DNA from: Brugia malayi
Taxonomy: Eukaryota; Nematoda; Chromadorea; Rhabditida; Onchocercidae
Direction of reading: 5' to 3'
Assembly (NCBI RefSeq): GCF_000002995.4
Contig: NW_025062479.1
Location: 5,139,221-5,203,220 of the forward strand
Length of the DNA: 64,000 nt
The stretch's first letter is position 1, and each line of letters starts with the position of its first letter. A program made the position numbers and the translations under genes. A model generated the notes under the pieces. The model was not told the origin of the DNA and did no database searches. It saw nothing but the letters and a program-made list of their open reading frames with translations. Below are positions 14,736 to 25,969 of this stretch, one piece after another.

Positions 14736-16645
14736 TTATACTGTTAACGACACATATAAATCGACGTAATTTATACGTTAATACTTAAAATCGAATGAGC
14801 CTTCTCTTTCATCGATCCATGTCAATTGAAATTGTGATTTATTATTTATGTCATTGTACATAAATGTCGTATAAAACTTCTAGCTTATTATACTTCTTTG
14901 TGCTCAGCGTTAACACATCCACGTTCTAAATTTACTCATCATATCCCACGGATTCAATATTCTTCAGTAGTAGCTCTTTCTAAGAAGGCAAGAAACTTTC
15001 TATGGCTTTAGGATGCAGCATGGAAAAACTGACATATGATACATTGGCAATTCGATTAGTCATCGCATTGCTTCATTAAACAACAATTTCGGGTTTGTCA
15101 AGAAGAAACTTCTAGAACTGAACAGTACAACAGCAGGGCTACGAAGATGACTGTTCTCAAGAATTTGCACGCAAAAAAGACTTGAGAGCTCAGACTTCAA
15201 CAAACATTTTTACAAGAAAAAATTCGCGAATGAATTAGATTAAGTTCTCACTTTGTTTTAAAATCATTGTATTTCCAGAAAGTCCTAATCAGATGCTCTG
15301 TACAATCCAAGCCACAGTTTCTGGCAGTGATATTAGAGCTTAGGGAAGAAAACTTTGAACTTCTGGTCTTGGAAAAATCTTTGGAGTTCTTGAAAGGACT
15401 TCAAATGCCTCTTCAGGCAGTGATACCCCACAAAAGTCATACACTCCTCGGTAATAACATACCAATCCTAGCGAATGATATCAGAATTGTATTAAATAGC
15501 GGAAATCGACCAAAGCGAAAATTTTTCTAGTTGCGAATAAACATCGTCCCATGTTCAACTTGTTGTAATACACAAAACCAATGTAATTAAACTTAAACTG
15601 AATTAAGTTAACCACATGACAGTTGTACATAAGATAGACCCACTGCATCAGCGCTCAACTACTCCCTTACAATCGAAGATTCTGTGATTGACTTGGAATC
15701 TTATTAGCCATTAACATAAAATGAATTTACATAATGAGGAAGTAAAAAAAAAAGTTCCATTATCAAAAAATGTTTAATAAACAGCATTCTTTGTGAAACA
15801 AAAAACCTCGACGAATTCTTCCTTTTAAATGAAGAGAATCAAGGCTGCTATTACAGGTTATTATATACACAAATAAAAATAATTTATATGCATATACACT
15901 GTGTCTATTACGCATATGAAATAGCATAAGAATGTGAAAGCTTTCATTTTAAGCAAAAAAAAAAATATCAGTATTCTACACCAGAAGTTAAATCATTTGG
16001 AATGTAACTAACAATTTCACTTGTAGTATTTTCATACCTTTACACAGAGTCATAGTTGTCATTAAAAGCGTACAAGATGAAGAAAAAAGCAATTCCCCGT
16101 CAGAAGCCCACAAGTTACACATACAAAAGAATTTAATTTTACTACATGGGTTTGCATATAATTTGACTAAATTTCCATCCCTCTTTTTTAGAATATAATA
16201 TAAATGAACGATATCTGCGACAATACAAGATGGAGAGGAAATCAAAAACTGTCCACAAATAAATAACACTAGAACTAAATAAGCAGGAGATGCAAAAAAA
16301 AAAAAGACATATATAAGTGATTTAAGCAAATGCAGTTCCAATAAAACATCCTAAAAAATAGGACTTAATCTGAACTTACAGATGACTCAGAAATGAATTG
16401 CCTAGTGAAGGATATTTTGAGAAACAGGAATTCTATAAGAACAATCGCCAACACTAAGTGATACCATCTATAAATTCCTTCATTAAATCATCTTTTTTAT
16501 TTCGAAATTGTTTTAGGAACGAAGCAAATGCGTTCTAAGAGATGAAGTGACAGCAGATGATACAGTTTGCACGTACAAATTAGCAAAATTCGGATACAGG
16601 ACTGGTCGATTTCACCAAGAAAACAGTATGTAAGTGAGCCATCAA
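14736..16645. other. unc-22 / arl-8 convergent 3' intergenic region
   Basis: Holds the 3' UTRs of two genes that point at each other. AT-rich with scattered stops in all frames. One 87-codon open frame on the plus strand (15267-15530) has no recognisable domain and no good splice or start context, so it is not called as a gene. No repeat or RNA gene was recognised. Confidence 0.6.
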
Positions 16646-17988
16646 TTATCTTTCACTTTTAGAATGCTGAATTAACCACTGCAACGTTATATCTGAAAAG
16701 ATGGATACAGTAAGTGGAAATGAGTACACCAAGCATTATTCAACCTTTTATTTGACTTCATTTCCCCTGTAATCCTGAAACTGAAATCTCACAAACTGAA
16801 ACGGAACTGGAATCAGTAGTCTTTATACATAATTACGTGAAAATTTACCTATGTTATCCTTTTCCTTACAAGATATCGAGTAGCAACAGATTTCCCTGTT
16901 TTGGATTGCTGACAAATTCCTGGAAATAGATCCTATTAAATGAATTACTTCAAACGTTGTGCATCAAATACCAAAACGGTCTCATGTCATTTCCCACTCA
17001 GTGAACAACTGTAGGAACGAAGAATTTATGAAAGTTTAACATATTTAATTACTATCACTTACATCCGTTCAATAAGTTGCCGCTCATCAAGGGCACCGGG
17101 AAGGTCTTTTTTGTTTGCTAATACAAGCACAGGGATGGAATCAAGCTGTGGCTTATCTAAAAGTTGGCTTAATTCATTTCTTGAAGCCTCCAGTTTATCT
17201 TCATCAGCAGCATCAACCATAAAAATGATCGCATTGACACCGCGACAATACCTTTCCCACATAGAACGAAACCGCGGTTGTCCACCAATATCCCATAACT
17301 TGAAATAGTGTTCAATATATTATGGTAGAGCAACGGTATTTAGAATAGCTAAGTTGCGAACAGTCAAATCAAATCAATTAGAAGTAACAGGAGATCTTAC
17401 GTGGTCATATTACATGGTTTTATGGTCAATAACCAAACTTACTATGATTTCATTTGTCATGAATGTTTTGCAAACATTCCAGGAAATTTTTAGAATGCTA
17501 TAAAATTCTAGGCTCTTAATAATACATCGATTCCTACTATAATACATTAATAGATGAAAAATGAAGAGTAATATTTTAAAGTGTAACTCCATCATTCATT
17601 GGTAGCTGTTATCGATAGCATTTCCATTAAGTGATTTCTAGAAAGCTACCAACCTTACCTTAATTGTGACGTTTCCCTTTGTAATTTTGCGCATATTGAA
17701 TCCGACCGTTGGAATCATATCTTCAGTGAACTGACCAGTCTAAAACTATAGTTTTCTAAATAGAAAAATAAACAAGACCGATTTAAATTTGATTAAAATC
17801 AGTAATTTCCAAGTTATGTCTAATATAAACTTCTTGGAATTTTAAACGATGAGTGTAATTAATACCGCAATAACATTAACAAATGTAGTTTTTCCTGAAT
17901 TCTGCAACCCAACAAGTGTTAATTCCATCTCTTCTTTCCAGAATAAACTTCGGATCCAATCCAAAACACGATTTATCATTGCCAACAT
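16646..17988 (-). CDS. arl-8: ADP-ribosylation factor-like GTPase 8 (arl-8)
   Basis: Small Arf-family GTPase on lysosomes and synaptic-vesicle precursors; with BORC and kinesin-3 partners it drives anterograde transport and, in nematodes, lysosome fusion. Five exons: 17866-17988, 17659-17739, 17063-17298, 16849-16919, 16646-16692, with phases closing to 185 residues plus stop, the family length (human 186). Visible: N-terminal amphipathic helix starting [12 protein letters not shown] (ARL8 is acetylated here instead of myristoylated; no Gly2), P-loop GLQNSGKTT, switch-I threonine in [15 protein letters not shown] switch II, NKKD guanine-specificity motif, and [12 protein letters not shown] near the C-terminus. 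ATG at 17988 is the only start giving the canonical N-terminus. It lies tail-to-tail with unc-22. No defect seen. Confidence 0.97.
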
Positions 17989-19437
17989 TGCTGCGGTCCG
18001 CTCCTCCTCTCTGATCCACACCAGAACAGAAATACAGTATATTTTACCAGATATATCCCCTTATGCAAATTTCCAAATCGATTTAACACATCATATGTAG
18101 CAGAATTAATGCGTGCACGAAAATCAATGAACAAAAAATGCAACAATCAACCCAAAAATTAATAACAACAGCCAATTATAGTGCGAAAATTTGGTATTCC
18201 AAGAAATGAGGTGCCTATATTTTATTCCAAACATATATAGGAAGGAATACATTTTTCGGCCATCAGTTATCATTTGCAGAAGAGTTGTTTCATTTTAGTT
18301 GTTAATTTTTCTTAGATTCACACAAAATCAGAAAAAAGTAACATATGAACTGGTTGTAAAGACGGAGTGAGGAAGTCTATGGAATAGTCAGCAACAGATG
18401 GCAAAACAAACAGGATGAGAGTTATCTACAAAAACTGTTCATAAATGTTCGGATAAGTTCCATTATCTTTTTAAAGAATAACTGCAAAATCATGAAGAAG
18501 CGGCAAGTGACAAAATAATGATGCACTGTTGCATTACGTGGTATATTGAAAGAAAGGTTAAGTGATAACTCTTAGAAAGAAAGAAACCATATGTGGATAT
18601 CTCAGAGTTAACTCATGCTCCCTGAACAATCACTCATTCCAAACCCTTTCTAGGAAGTACTCACAAAAGAAGCGCAGAAAAACACAAGGACTACCGCAGA
18701 ATCACAAACCTCCCATCGTATAAAAGAATTTTAGGATCCAAAAGATATGCTGCAGCTAAATGGTTCGTAACGATGACACTTCAAATCATTGTAAATATAC
18801 TAGCGGTACCTGACAAAAATTTTTTTAAAAAACATTCGAAGTTCCTCGTTTTTTGAAAATTTGAGGTAGGATTCAAGCCAAGTTCTTTTCACATGAGTTA
18901 GATGGTATTTGGTTGTCCGGTCATACCAATTCGGTGAAACAAGCCTTCGCTCTTTGCTAACGAACTGCAGTGATTCCCTTGAATACATGCTACATCGGAA
19001 ATAGTATTCATTTTTTAATTTTTTTCTAAGGAAAAGCAAGCTTTCCAAATATCCTGTGCTTCATCATACGCACCGTTGATATTGGAAATCAAAACTGTCT
19101 TGAGTTTTCTTAAATCCTTTCCCGCTATTCCATGTGGTGTCATTTTTAGTCTATCCAACTGTGGATTTACACATATAGCATAAGTATCACCTTACGCCTC
19201 ATTCTCTATTCAGAGTAGCCACGCATAGAGAGACGAATTGAACTGTTCTATTCTGGATACCTAACGACTCTTGTATTTATTTAAACTACTTCTCGCTCCT
19301 AAACCAATACCTACTCTGAATCCGTTCCGCGGCATCTCGGGTAGCTTAGAAAATTGTTGATACTGTCTGACACTTTCTCTAACTTTAATATTTTCCAAAA
19401 TTATCCATTATAAAGGCAGATTTTAGAATTCACCGGC
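17989..19437. other. Intergenic region upstream of arl-8, with one anonymous open frame
   Basis: Contains the arl-8 promoter side and the left flank of the retrotransposon. On the minus strand 18800-19048 there is an 82-codon open stretch with a protein-like, basic and aromatic composition, no ATG at its head (it begins at a TTG after two TGA codons) and a possible GT donor about 18811. I could not join it to other exons with matching phase and do not recognise it; it may be one exon of an unidentified gene or a relic. Confidence 0.4.
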
Positions 19438-19945
19438 TGTCGTGAAACCTCAAACTTGGGTAATTAAACCTTTATTTAACATGAAGCAATAATAGCGCTT
19501 TATACATATTGTACGGATGCTACACCGTTTAACAAACGCGTAAACTATAAAAAATGCAATAATATAAAAATGGTGAAATAACACAAAATTATAAAGTATT
19601 AGACGCATCCCAATACCACCCAAAACATAAAGCAAATGATGGTTATAGAAGGATTGGTTGGGTTATATATAAGACTGATTTAACGAATGGAGATTAGATG
19701 GGAGGATTTCTCATGGATGAACAAAGAAGATTGTTAACAGGATTAGTTTATATACAGAACTGAACTGACCAGATATTCGGCAGAGGAGGACATTTAAATG
19801 ATATGAAACAAAGACTGCTAATAAAGGGTTTTGCTAACGAAGGGTTTGCTAACAAAGGGTTTTTGTTGTGCGAGGAAAAGGAATTAGATAAGAGGAATTT
19901 GTTAGTTTTGGATATAATAATTTAAATATTTCGTCTTTCACGACA
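19438..19945 (-). repeat. 3' LTR (left in window)
   Basis: 508-bp long terminal repeat. In the minus-strand sense it has a TATA-like TTATATATAA core (19663-19672) and an AATAAA polyadenylation signal near its end (around 19470). It also contains a short tandem repeat of the unit aagggttttgctaac (about 19823-19865). It differs from the other LTR at one base noticed by eye (G versus A, near 19572). The last ORF of the element runs about 24 bp into this LTR. Confidence 0.95.
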
Positions 19946-20670
19946 CTCCCGACCAGAAAAGGTAGGTAATGCGTGGGGTTCATAAGAAAGTGGGGCTTGT
20001 TTATTTCCATTGATCTGTCCTTGATCGTGTAAATCTCTACAGGTTTCTGATGATGGTGCGGTGGTAGTTGTTTGGTTCTCCTTTAATCGAGATTGTCGTT
20101 TTGTATTGCTCCTAGTTCGCATCGCAATAGGTTCCTGGAGCTCCTCAGTGTTCTGTTCGGTTTTCGGAATTTTCATATTTTCTTTCTTATTAGGTTTAAG
20201 ATGAATTTCTTCATCATTAACTTCGAGAGGATACAAGACATTTATTGGACGATCGAGAAGTTTCCCAGTGGGAGTTTCCACCTGAACGTTCCTAACTTTA
20301 CCGTCTTTATCGATTTTGATGTCCTTGATCCGTAATAATTTCCACATTCCTCTTGGAATTCCCGCTTCATTTAAGAGTACAATCTCTCCCTTTCTTGGAG
20401 TTCTTTTTTGTGCTCCTTTGGATGAGGTAATTTCCCTTTGCGTGCGTTCTCTGAGGCTAGTTAAATATTCGGTTCTCCAGATTTCCCAAAAAACATTGAG
20501 AGTTTTAAGGGTACTTTCCCAGTGTCTCACGAGTTTTTCTCTGGTATCTAGTCTATAAGGGGTGAATTCTTCCTGCCTGCTATAAACTTCATTTATAGGT
20601 AGATGGAGCGAAGCGTTAGGCAAAATAAAATCAATTGGACGTATAATGACGCAATCGTCAAAATTGGCTA
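19922..20670 (-). pseudogene. BEL/Pao integrase C-terminal part (frameshifted)
   Basis: A 233-codon frame (open from about 20680, first candidate start TTG 20623) that continues the integrase polyprotein after a one-base-type shift (deletion of one base or gain of two) around 20670-20690. It contains a DUF5641-like tail: GEIVLLNEAGIPRGMWKL and the neighbouring basic, proline-rich stretch typical of the integrase end in BEL/Pao elements. It ends within the 3' LTR at 19922. No proper start codon, so it would not be made alone. Confidence 0.85.
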
Positions 20671-22488
20671 AGTTAGTGGTCGGGTATTAAGTATACCTTC
20701 AACTTCTGCAATTAATGTTACCAATTCCCTTTCCGCTAGGAATTTTCTGCCGATGGCTCTTCTTAGCGCATTTTTCGCTAACCCAATTAATCTCTCGTAG
20801 ATTCCTCCTTGCCACGGAGCCTTTGGTATAATATTTTTCCAAGTCATTCCTCCCTTTGCTAAGAAGTTGGAGACTTTGACTTGTGTCATAAGAGATCTGA
20901 AAGCCTGGAATTGAGTGGCATTGTCACTCAGAATTAGCTCAGGACACCCTCGTCTCGCAACAAATCTTCGGATAGCATGCAAAAAGATTTCTGCGGATTG
21001 GTCTTCTGCTAATTCGAGATGCATGGCTCTTGTTGTAAAGCATGTAAATAATATTACCCACCTTTTTGTTGACACGCTATTGCTCTTGATTGAAAGAGGG
21101 CCAAAATAATCCACGCCAACACGTGCGAAGGCTCTAGATCGATTGACACGAGTTTCCGGAAGATTTGCCATTGGTGGTAATTTAAACGATCTGGAGTTCC
21201 AACGTTTACAGATTCGACATCTGTTTATTATTCGCTTTACTTCAGTCCTGCCTTTGGGAATCCAAAATCTACTCCTTAATTCTGAAAGTGTATGGGCGAT
21301 ACCTGAATGACATAGATTTTCATGTTCGTGTAGTATAAGGAGTTCTGTTATTGGGTTGTGTCGAGGGAGATAGATAGGATATTTGCTAGTTTCAGGCAGT
21401 TCCGAGTTCACGAGTCGACTAGTAGATCTCCATAATTTATCATCTTCGGTGTGGAATAAATTCCACTTGTTTATTTCGTCGTCATTGATTCCTTCAGATT
21501 GTGCTTGTCTAATTAACAGCCATTCTGACACTTTGTAATCTTCAGCTGTAAATCGATTTCTTTCGATTGAAACAGACTGTAGCCATGATAATCTGCCTTT
21601 AGTTGTTAATCGAATGAATTTAAGGATCCACGCTGTTGTTCGTAACAGTCTTCGCCATTTGCTAAAACGTTTGCTATCAATAAATTGAAAGTTATGATCC
21701 TTGCATATTCGCGAGACTACTGATATAGTGATTTCTTCTGGTTCGTCATTGTTGGCAAATTCGTATTCCCATTGTGGCCAACTGATTTCTCCTTTTACTA
21801 GCCACGACGGTCCATGCCACCATGGTGTAAAACTTCTAAGTTGTTTTGGATTAAGACCTCTAGTAGCCACGTCTACTGGGTTATCTGCTGATGGAATATA
21901 ACGAAAAATAAATTTCGCTTTACGTATTTCCTCGACTCGATTTTGAACAAATCTTGGTAATAGGTTAGAATGGTTTTTTATCCAATGTAAAGCACATTTA
22001 GAATCCGACCATAAAATTATCCTTGTATTGACGATATCCAGCTGTGTCATGACAAATTGCGCTGCTCGCGTTCCGATTAGTATGGCCATTAGCTCTAGAC
22101 GCGGTATTGTCATACCTTTAATAGGAGCAATGCGAGATTTTGCAAAAATGAGCGATGACTTTGTTTCTTGCATATCCTGACTCACTAAATACACTGCTGC
22201 TGAATATACTACGCTTGAAGCATCAGTAAATACATGTATTCCAATTAAATCTGTAGAAGTTGTTACAAATCGCGGTAAGTCTTTTACGACCGTTGCCCAT
22301 TCAGCAATAAGAAATTTCCATTGCTTATGGTCTTGCTCATCTAATATCTGATCCCACGAATTATTCTTTTTCCATAAATTTTGCAAAAATATTTTAAATC
22401 TTACCATTATTGGAACTAAAAATCCTAGTGGGTCATATTGTGATGCAACAAACTGTAAGATTGTTCTTTTTGTTAGTTCTCGGTCAGT
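20668..22488 (-). pseudogene. BEL/Pao RNase H-integrase segment, cut off from RT by a stop codon
   Basis: Same frame as the upstream Gag-RT frame, separated only by TGA 22489-22491. The first methionine is internal (22407). It shows the RT/RNase H link [10 protein letters not shown], RNase H acidic positions in FTDASS and [11 protein letters not shown], an integrase zinc domain HX(n)H...CX2C ([14 protein letters not shown] to CRICKRW), and the catalytic D-D-E set in [17 protein letters not shown] and GGIYERL. The frame ends at TAG after GILNTRPLT, where family members continue, so a frameshift is inferred there: the remaining C-terminus follows at once in another frame. Confidence 0.88.
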
Positions 22489-25422
22489 TCATGGATTTAA
22501 TTTTATCTGAATGACGTCTTGACAGGGATTCCATGAGATGCCGAGGATTTTCGTATTTTTTCTTGTTGCTCGATCTTGCTGTGGCAGTTCTGCATAAAAT
22601 TCTTCGTCGTTAGATAAGAACTCCCTTAGATTCATTGAGGCTTCATTGAAGATGGATTTCATTTCTGCATATTTTTCTAATGCGTCCTGCGTTCCGTTTG
22701 ATGACACAATAACGTTGTCCACATAAAGATTTTTCTTTATTTCTGCGGCTAATTCACTAACGTGGTTTTCCAAATGATAATTCAAGGTAGCAGATAGTAA
22801 AAAGGGGGATGATATTACTCCAAACGGGATTCTTCTAAAACGGTAACATTTTATATTCTCATTGGATACACTCCCTTCTACTTCCTTTAGCCAAAGGAAG
22901 CGAGTACAATTTCTCTCTGAAGGGTGTAACTGTATTTGTAAGAATGCCTTTTCAATGTCAGCTGTGATTACCCCTTTCATCATTCTAAAGCGTAATAATA
23001 CTCCCACAAGATCTGGGAGGTTAATTGATCCACGATATAATACTTCATTTAAACTTTTCATTCCTTTTATGTGCGCTAAAGCATCATAAACAATCCTTAA
23101 CTTAGTGGTAGTTTTACCTGGATTACGAACATCATGATGTGGCAGGTAATGAATAATTCCATCTTGATTCATTTGTGATTGTACTTCTTCGATTATGCCA
23201 GATTGTAGTTGATCTTGTATTGCTTTATCATATTCTTGTAATTCCTCTTTATGGGACTGAAGTCGTGCTATTAGCATTCGCAAACGTCTGACGCATAATC
23301 CATAATTATCGCTCAATTTGCCTTTGCATGGTTTCCATGGCCAACGTACTTCGTATCTTCCATTTTGTTTAGTGATACTCTTCTTAAATTGTTCCAGTGC
23401 TTGTTCATCATCTTGTGTATCAGATCGATCTTGGATGCCAATACAGTCTAACTTCCAAAATTGATCTATATCTGGGGCACGGTTTTCTTGAGATGTCTTC
23501 GTTGCAAAGATCTGGTGATGGCACAATTCATTTGTATAACCGCTTCCTGCTATGATAGGTCCAACTTTGCTGTTCAGTAAAGTGAATCCTGACTTTAGTT
23601 GCTGAGCGTTTTCCATATGAATAAAGTTGAAGAAATAGTCAGCTCCTATAACTATGTCAGGTTGTTTCTTGTAACTTTTAAGATGGTAATTCTCACCTTT
23701 GTCTACCACTTCCATCACTTGAAGATCGTTTGTCAAATAGTCCATTATAGTGGCTTGGATAGTCACTTGATCGGAGTTTTCCGTTTTCACTCCAATTTGT
23801 GTTTGAGTTGTGCGGCATACTCGAGGAGTCCTATTGCCAAAGGAGGAGATCTTATATTCTTCTTCATCAGTTTCTAGGAGATTTAGTCGATGAGCTAGCC
23901 TTTGTGAGATAAAGGTCGCATCTGCGCCGACGTCAAACAGTACTAAAGCTTGTACTTGATGTTCAGGTTTATCAGGATTAAAGACATTAATTTCTCTACA
24001 TAAAAGCAGTACTCGTTTCTTTTCAACTTTCTTCGTTGAATTAACAGATATGTTTGCATTTTTGGCAACAATCTTCCCAGAATCACGAGTTTTAGTGGTA
24101 CAAAGGGCGCTATTGTGGGATTTTTTGCAATAAAAACAACTTGCTCTTTTTATGCAGTTGAGTTCGTTGTGTCCAGATTTAAAACAATTAGAGCAAACAT
24201 TGATTTCCTTCAATCGATCAATTCGCTGCTCCACTGTAGAATATATGTGACACTTGCTATCCCAGTGATTGTTATTGCAGAAGATACAGGGTCTCCTTTT
24301 CTTATTTGTCGACCAATTTGGATTCTCTTGATTTAGCTGGTTCCTTTCGGCTGAAGCCGTTCCTCTTGTTTGCTTTGATTGTTTTACTGCAATCAATGCT
24401 GAATTTTCTGGAATGCTTGCGTTAGGATGACGTTTAATTAAATTTTTACGACTGACGTTATCCAAGTATTGCCATTCCATTACCTGGTCGTTTCTATTAA
24501 TTGTCTTCCTGAGAAGCTGTCGAAGTTTTGTTACGGACCACTGGCTATCTTCTTCTTTTTGTTGATAAACCTGGTTTAATATCCAGTTTGGCAATTTGGA
24601 TTCTATTATCGTTTCGATGGTAGGTTGCTCTACGTTTTCGCCAATTGCTTCTAACTGCCTTAGAACTCTCTCCATTTCTTCGATTATTGTTTTCCAGTCT
24701 CGGTTGTTTCGTTTTGTAGATATGAGTTCATTGTAAAGTAATTTTCTTATAGTGGAAACACGACCAAATTTCTCCACTAATAATTCTCTTATAATTCTAT
24801 AGTTTTCAGGTGCCCTATCGTAACCTCTTACTAGCTGTAGGGCGTTTCCTCTTAAGCAAGAAACCAAGTAATTTAATTTTTGGATATCTGGTATGTTTTG
24901 AGTGTGTACGGAGGCTTCGAAACTACTCCAGAATTCTCTCCATGTTTTAGGGTCTCCACTAAATGTTGGTAACGACAATTGTGGTAAATTTACTACTGGA
25001 CGACATTCAGTTAAGCTAGGTTCTTTAATTTGTGCTAGACGTTTAAGGGCTAACTCTATATCATCCTTGTACATAGATAAGGTTATAATGGTATCCGTAC
25101 CTATGTTAATTAATTTTAAAATACCTCTATCGTCGTTTGCCATTTGTTCGTATTTTTCTTCTTCTTTTTTCTTTTGCGACATTGGGGCTAGTTGAATGTG
25201 TTCCAACCATTTGTCGTTGATCTTCTCAAGAGTGCCAACGTATTTTTCGAGGCGCATCAACTTTTCTTTGATGATCCTTGCCCTTGCTTCGTATTGCTGG
25301 CACAATACTTCTACTGTCGCTTTTTGGTCTAACGGAGTTAGATCCATTTGTTGTATTTCATCGAGGAGTCCCTCGAGATTCGCTTTTACTGGTGTAGCTT
25401 GAACAATTATACTGGCCGACAT
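22489..25422 (-). CDS. BEL/Pao Gag-protease-RT (first 977 residues of polyprotein)
   Basis: Opens at ATG 25422, 34 bp after the LTR. Order seen: N-terminal Gag with a coiled helical stretch; DUF1759-like capsid region ([15 protein letters not shown]); three CCHC knuckles (about 24100-24300), with spacings CX2CX3HX4C, CX2CX4HX4C and CX2CX3HX4C; an aspartic protease whose core reads FDVGADATF (about 23920-23934), where D-S/T-G is usual; then RT with the LRIVYDA start, the [10 protein letters not shown] palm motif and YVDN (22714-22725) at the YxDD position. The frame stops at a TGA (22489-22491) just after the RT core; the same frame then continues open into RNase H. This is a retroelement protein that would copy RNA into DNA in virus-like particles; this copy is probably not autonomous. 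Confidence 0.9.
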   Translation of the reverse strand: MSASIIVQATPVKANLEGLLDEIQQMDLTPLDQKATVEVLCQQYEARARIIKEKLMRLEKYVGTLEKINDKWLEHIQLAPMSQKKKEEEKYEQMANDDRGILKLINIGTDTIITLSMYKDDIELALKRLAQIKEPSLTECRPVVNLPQLSLPTFSGDPKTWREFWSSFEASVHTQNIPDIQKLNYLVSCLRGNALQLVRGYDRAPENYRIIRELLVEKFGRVSTIRKLLYNELISTKRNNRDWKTIIEEMERVLRQLEAIGENVEQPTIETIIESKLPNWILNQVYQQKEEDSQWSVTKLRQLLRKTINRNDQVMEWQYLDNVSRKNLIKRHPNASIPENSALIAVKQSKQTRGTASAERNQLNQENPNWSTNKKRRPCIFCNNNHWDSKCHIYSTVEQRIDRLKEINVCSNCFKSGHNELNCIKRASCFYCKKSHNSALCTTKTRDSGKIVAKNANISVNSTKKVEKKRVLLLCREINVFNPDKPEHQVQALVLFDVGADATFISQRLAHRLNLLETDEEEYKISSFGNRTPRVCRTTQTQIGVKTENSDQVTIQATIMDYLTNDLQVMEVVDKGENYHLKSYKKQPDIVIGADYFFNFIHMENAQQLKSGFTLLNSKVGPIIAGSGYTNELCHHQIFATKTSQENRAPDIDQFWKLDCIGIQDRSDTQDDEQALEQFKKSITKQNGRYEVRWPWKPCKGKLSDNYGLCVRRLRMLIARLQSHKEELQEYDKAIQDQLQSGIIEEVQSQMNQDGIIHYLPHHDVRNPGKTTTKLRIVYDALAHIKGMKSLNEVLYRGSINLPDLVGVLLRFRMMKGVITADIEKAFLQIQLHPSERNCTRFLWLKEVEGSVSNENIKCYRFRRIPFGVISSPFLLSATLNYHLENHVSELAAEIKKNLYVDNVIVSSNGTQDALEKYAEMKSIFNEASMNLREFLSNDEEFYAELPQQDRATRKNTKILGISWNPCQDVIQIKLNP

Positions 25423-25428
25423 ACCTTA

Positions 25429-25445
25429 CCTCACCTCGGGCACCA
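25429..25445 (-). promoter_or_regulatory. Probable tRNA primer-binding site
   Basis: Eleven bases inside the 5' LTR, the minus strand reads TGGTGCCCGAGGTGAGG, starting with the TGG that pairs with a tRNA 3' CCA end. Position and sequence fit a minus-strand primer-binding site. I could not assign the tRNA isotype from memory. Only about 10 bases separate it from the gag ATG-containing region (ATG at 25422). Confidence 0.6.
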
Positions 25446-25456
25446 AAATTATTCTT

Positions 25457-25964
25457 TGTCGTGAAACCTCAAACTTGGGTAATTAAACCTTTATTTAACA
25501 TGAAGCAATAATAGCGCTTTATACATATTGTACGGATGCTACACCGTTTAACAAACGCGTAAACTATAAAAAATGCAATAATATAAAAATAGTGAAATAA
25601 CACAAAATTATAAAGTATTAGACGCATCCCAATACCACCCAAAACATAAAGCAAATGATGGTTATAGAAGGATTGGTTGGGTTATATATAAGACTGATTT
25701 AACGAATGGAGATTAGATGGGAGGATTTCTCATGGATGAACAAAGAAGATTGTTAACAGGATTAGTTTATATACAGAACTGAACTGACCAGATATTCGGC
25801 AGAGGAGGACATTTAAATGATATGAAACAAAGACTGCTAATAAAGGGTTTTGCTAACGAAGGGTTTGCTAACAAAGGGTTTTTGTTGTGCGAGGAAAAGG
25901 AATTAGATAAGAGGAATTTGTTAGTTTTGGATATAATAATTTAAATATTTCGTCTTTCACGACA
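25457..25964 (-). repeat. 5' LTR (right in window)
   Basis: 508-bp copy of the LTR upstream of gag in the element's own sense. The same TATA-like core lies at 25682-25691, so transcription would run leftwards into gag-pol. Nearly identical to the left LTR, which implies a recent insertion because the two LTRs are made equal at integration. Confidence 0.95.
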
Positions 25965-25969
25965 CCGGC

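Larger units (their letters stand above)
19438..25964 (-). mobile_element. BEL/Pao LTR retrotransposon, young but with interrupted ORF
   Basis: A 6,527-bp insertion read on the minus strand. It has two 508-bp LTRs beginning TGTCGTGAAA and ending TTTCACGACA (perfect 10-bp terminal inverted repeat), flanked by the 5-bp direct repeat ccggc at 19433-19437 and 25965-25969, a target-site duplication of the size usual for BEL/Pao. The internal part carries Gag with zinc knuckles, aspartic protease, reverse transcriptase, RNase H and integrase in the order PR-RT-RH-IN, which is BEL/Pao and Gypsy order; the RT-RH sequence and the C-terminal integrase extension place it in BEL/Pao. The coding sequence is broken by one in-frame TGA and one frameshift. 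No env-like frame was found. Sits between arl-8 and the BED gene, touching no host exon. Confidence 0.95.

Noticed and set aside
15267..15530. 87-codon plus-strand open frame after unc-22
   Set aside because: No start context, no domain, no splice partners; lies in the shared 3' region.
19450..19635. 61-codon open frames in both LTRs (also 25469-25654)
   Set aside because: Same LTR sequence twice, no coding signature; chance frames in a regulatory repeat.
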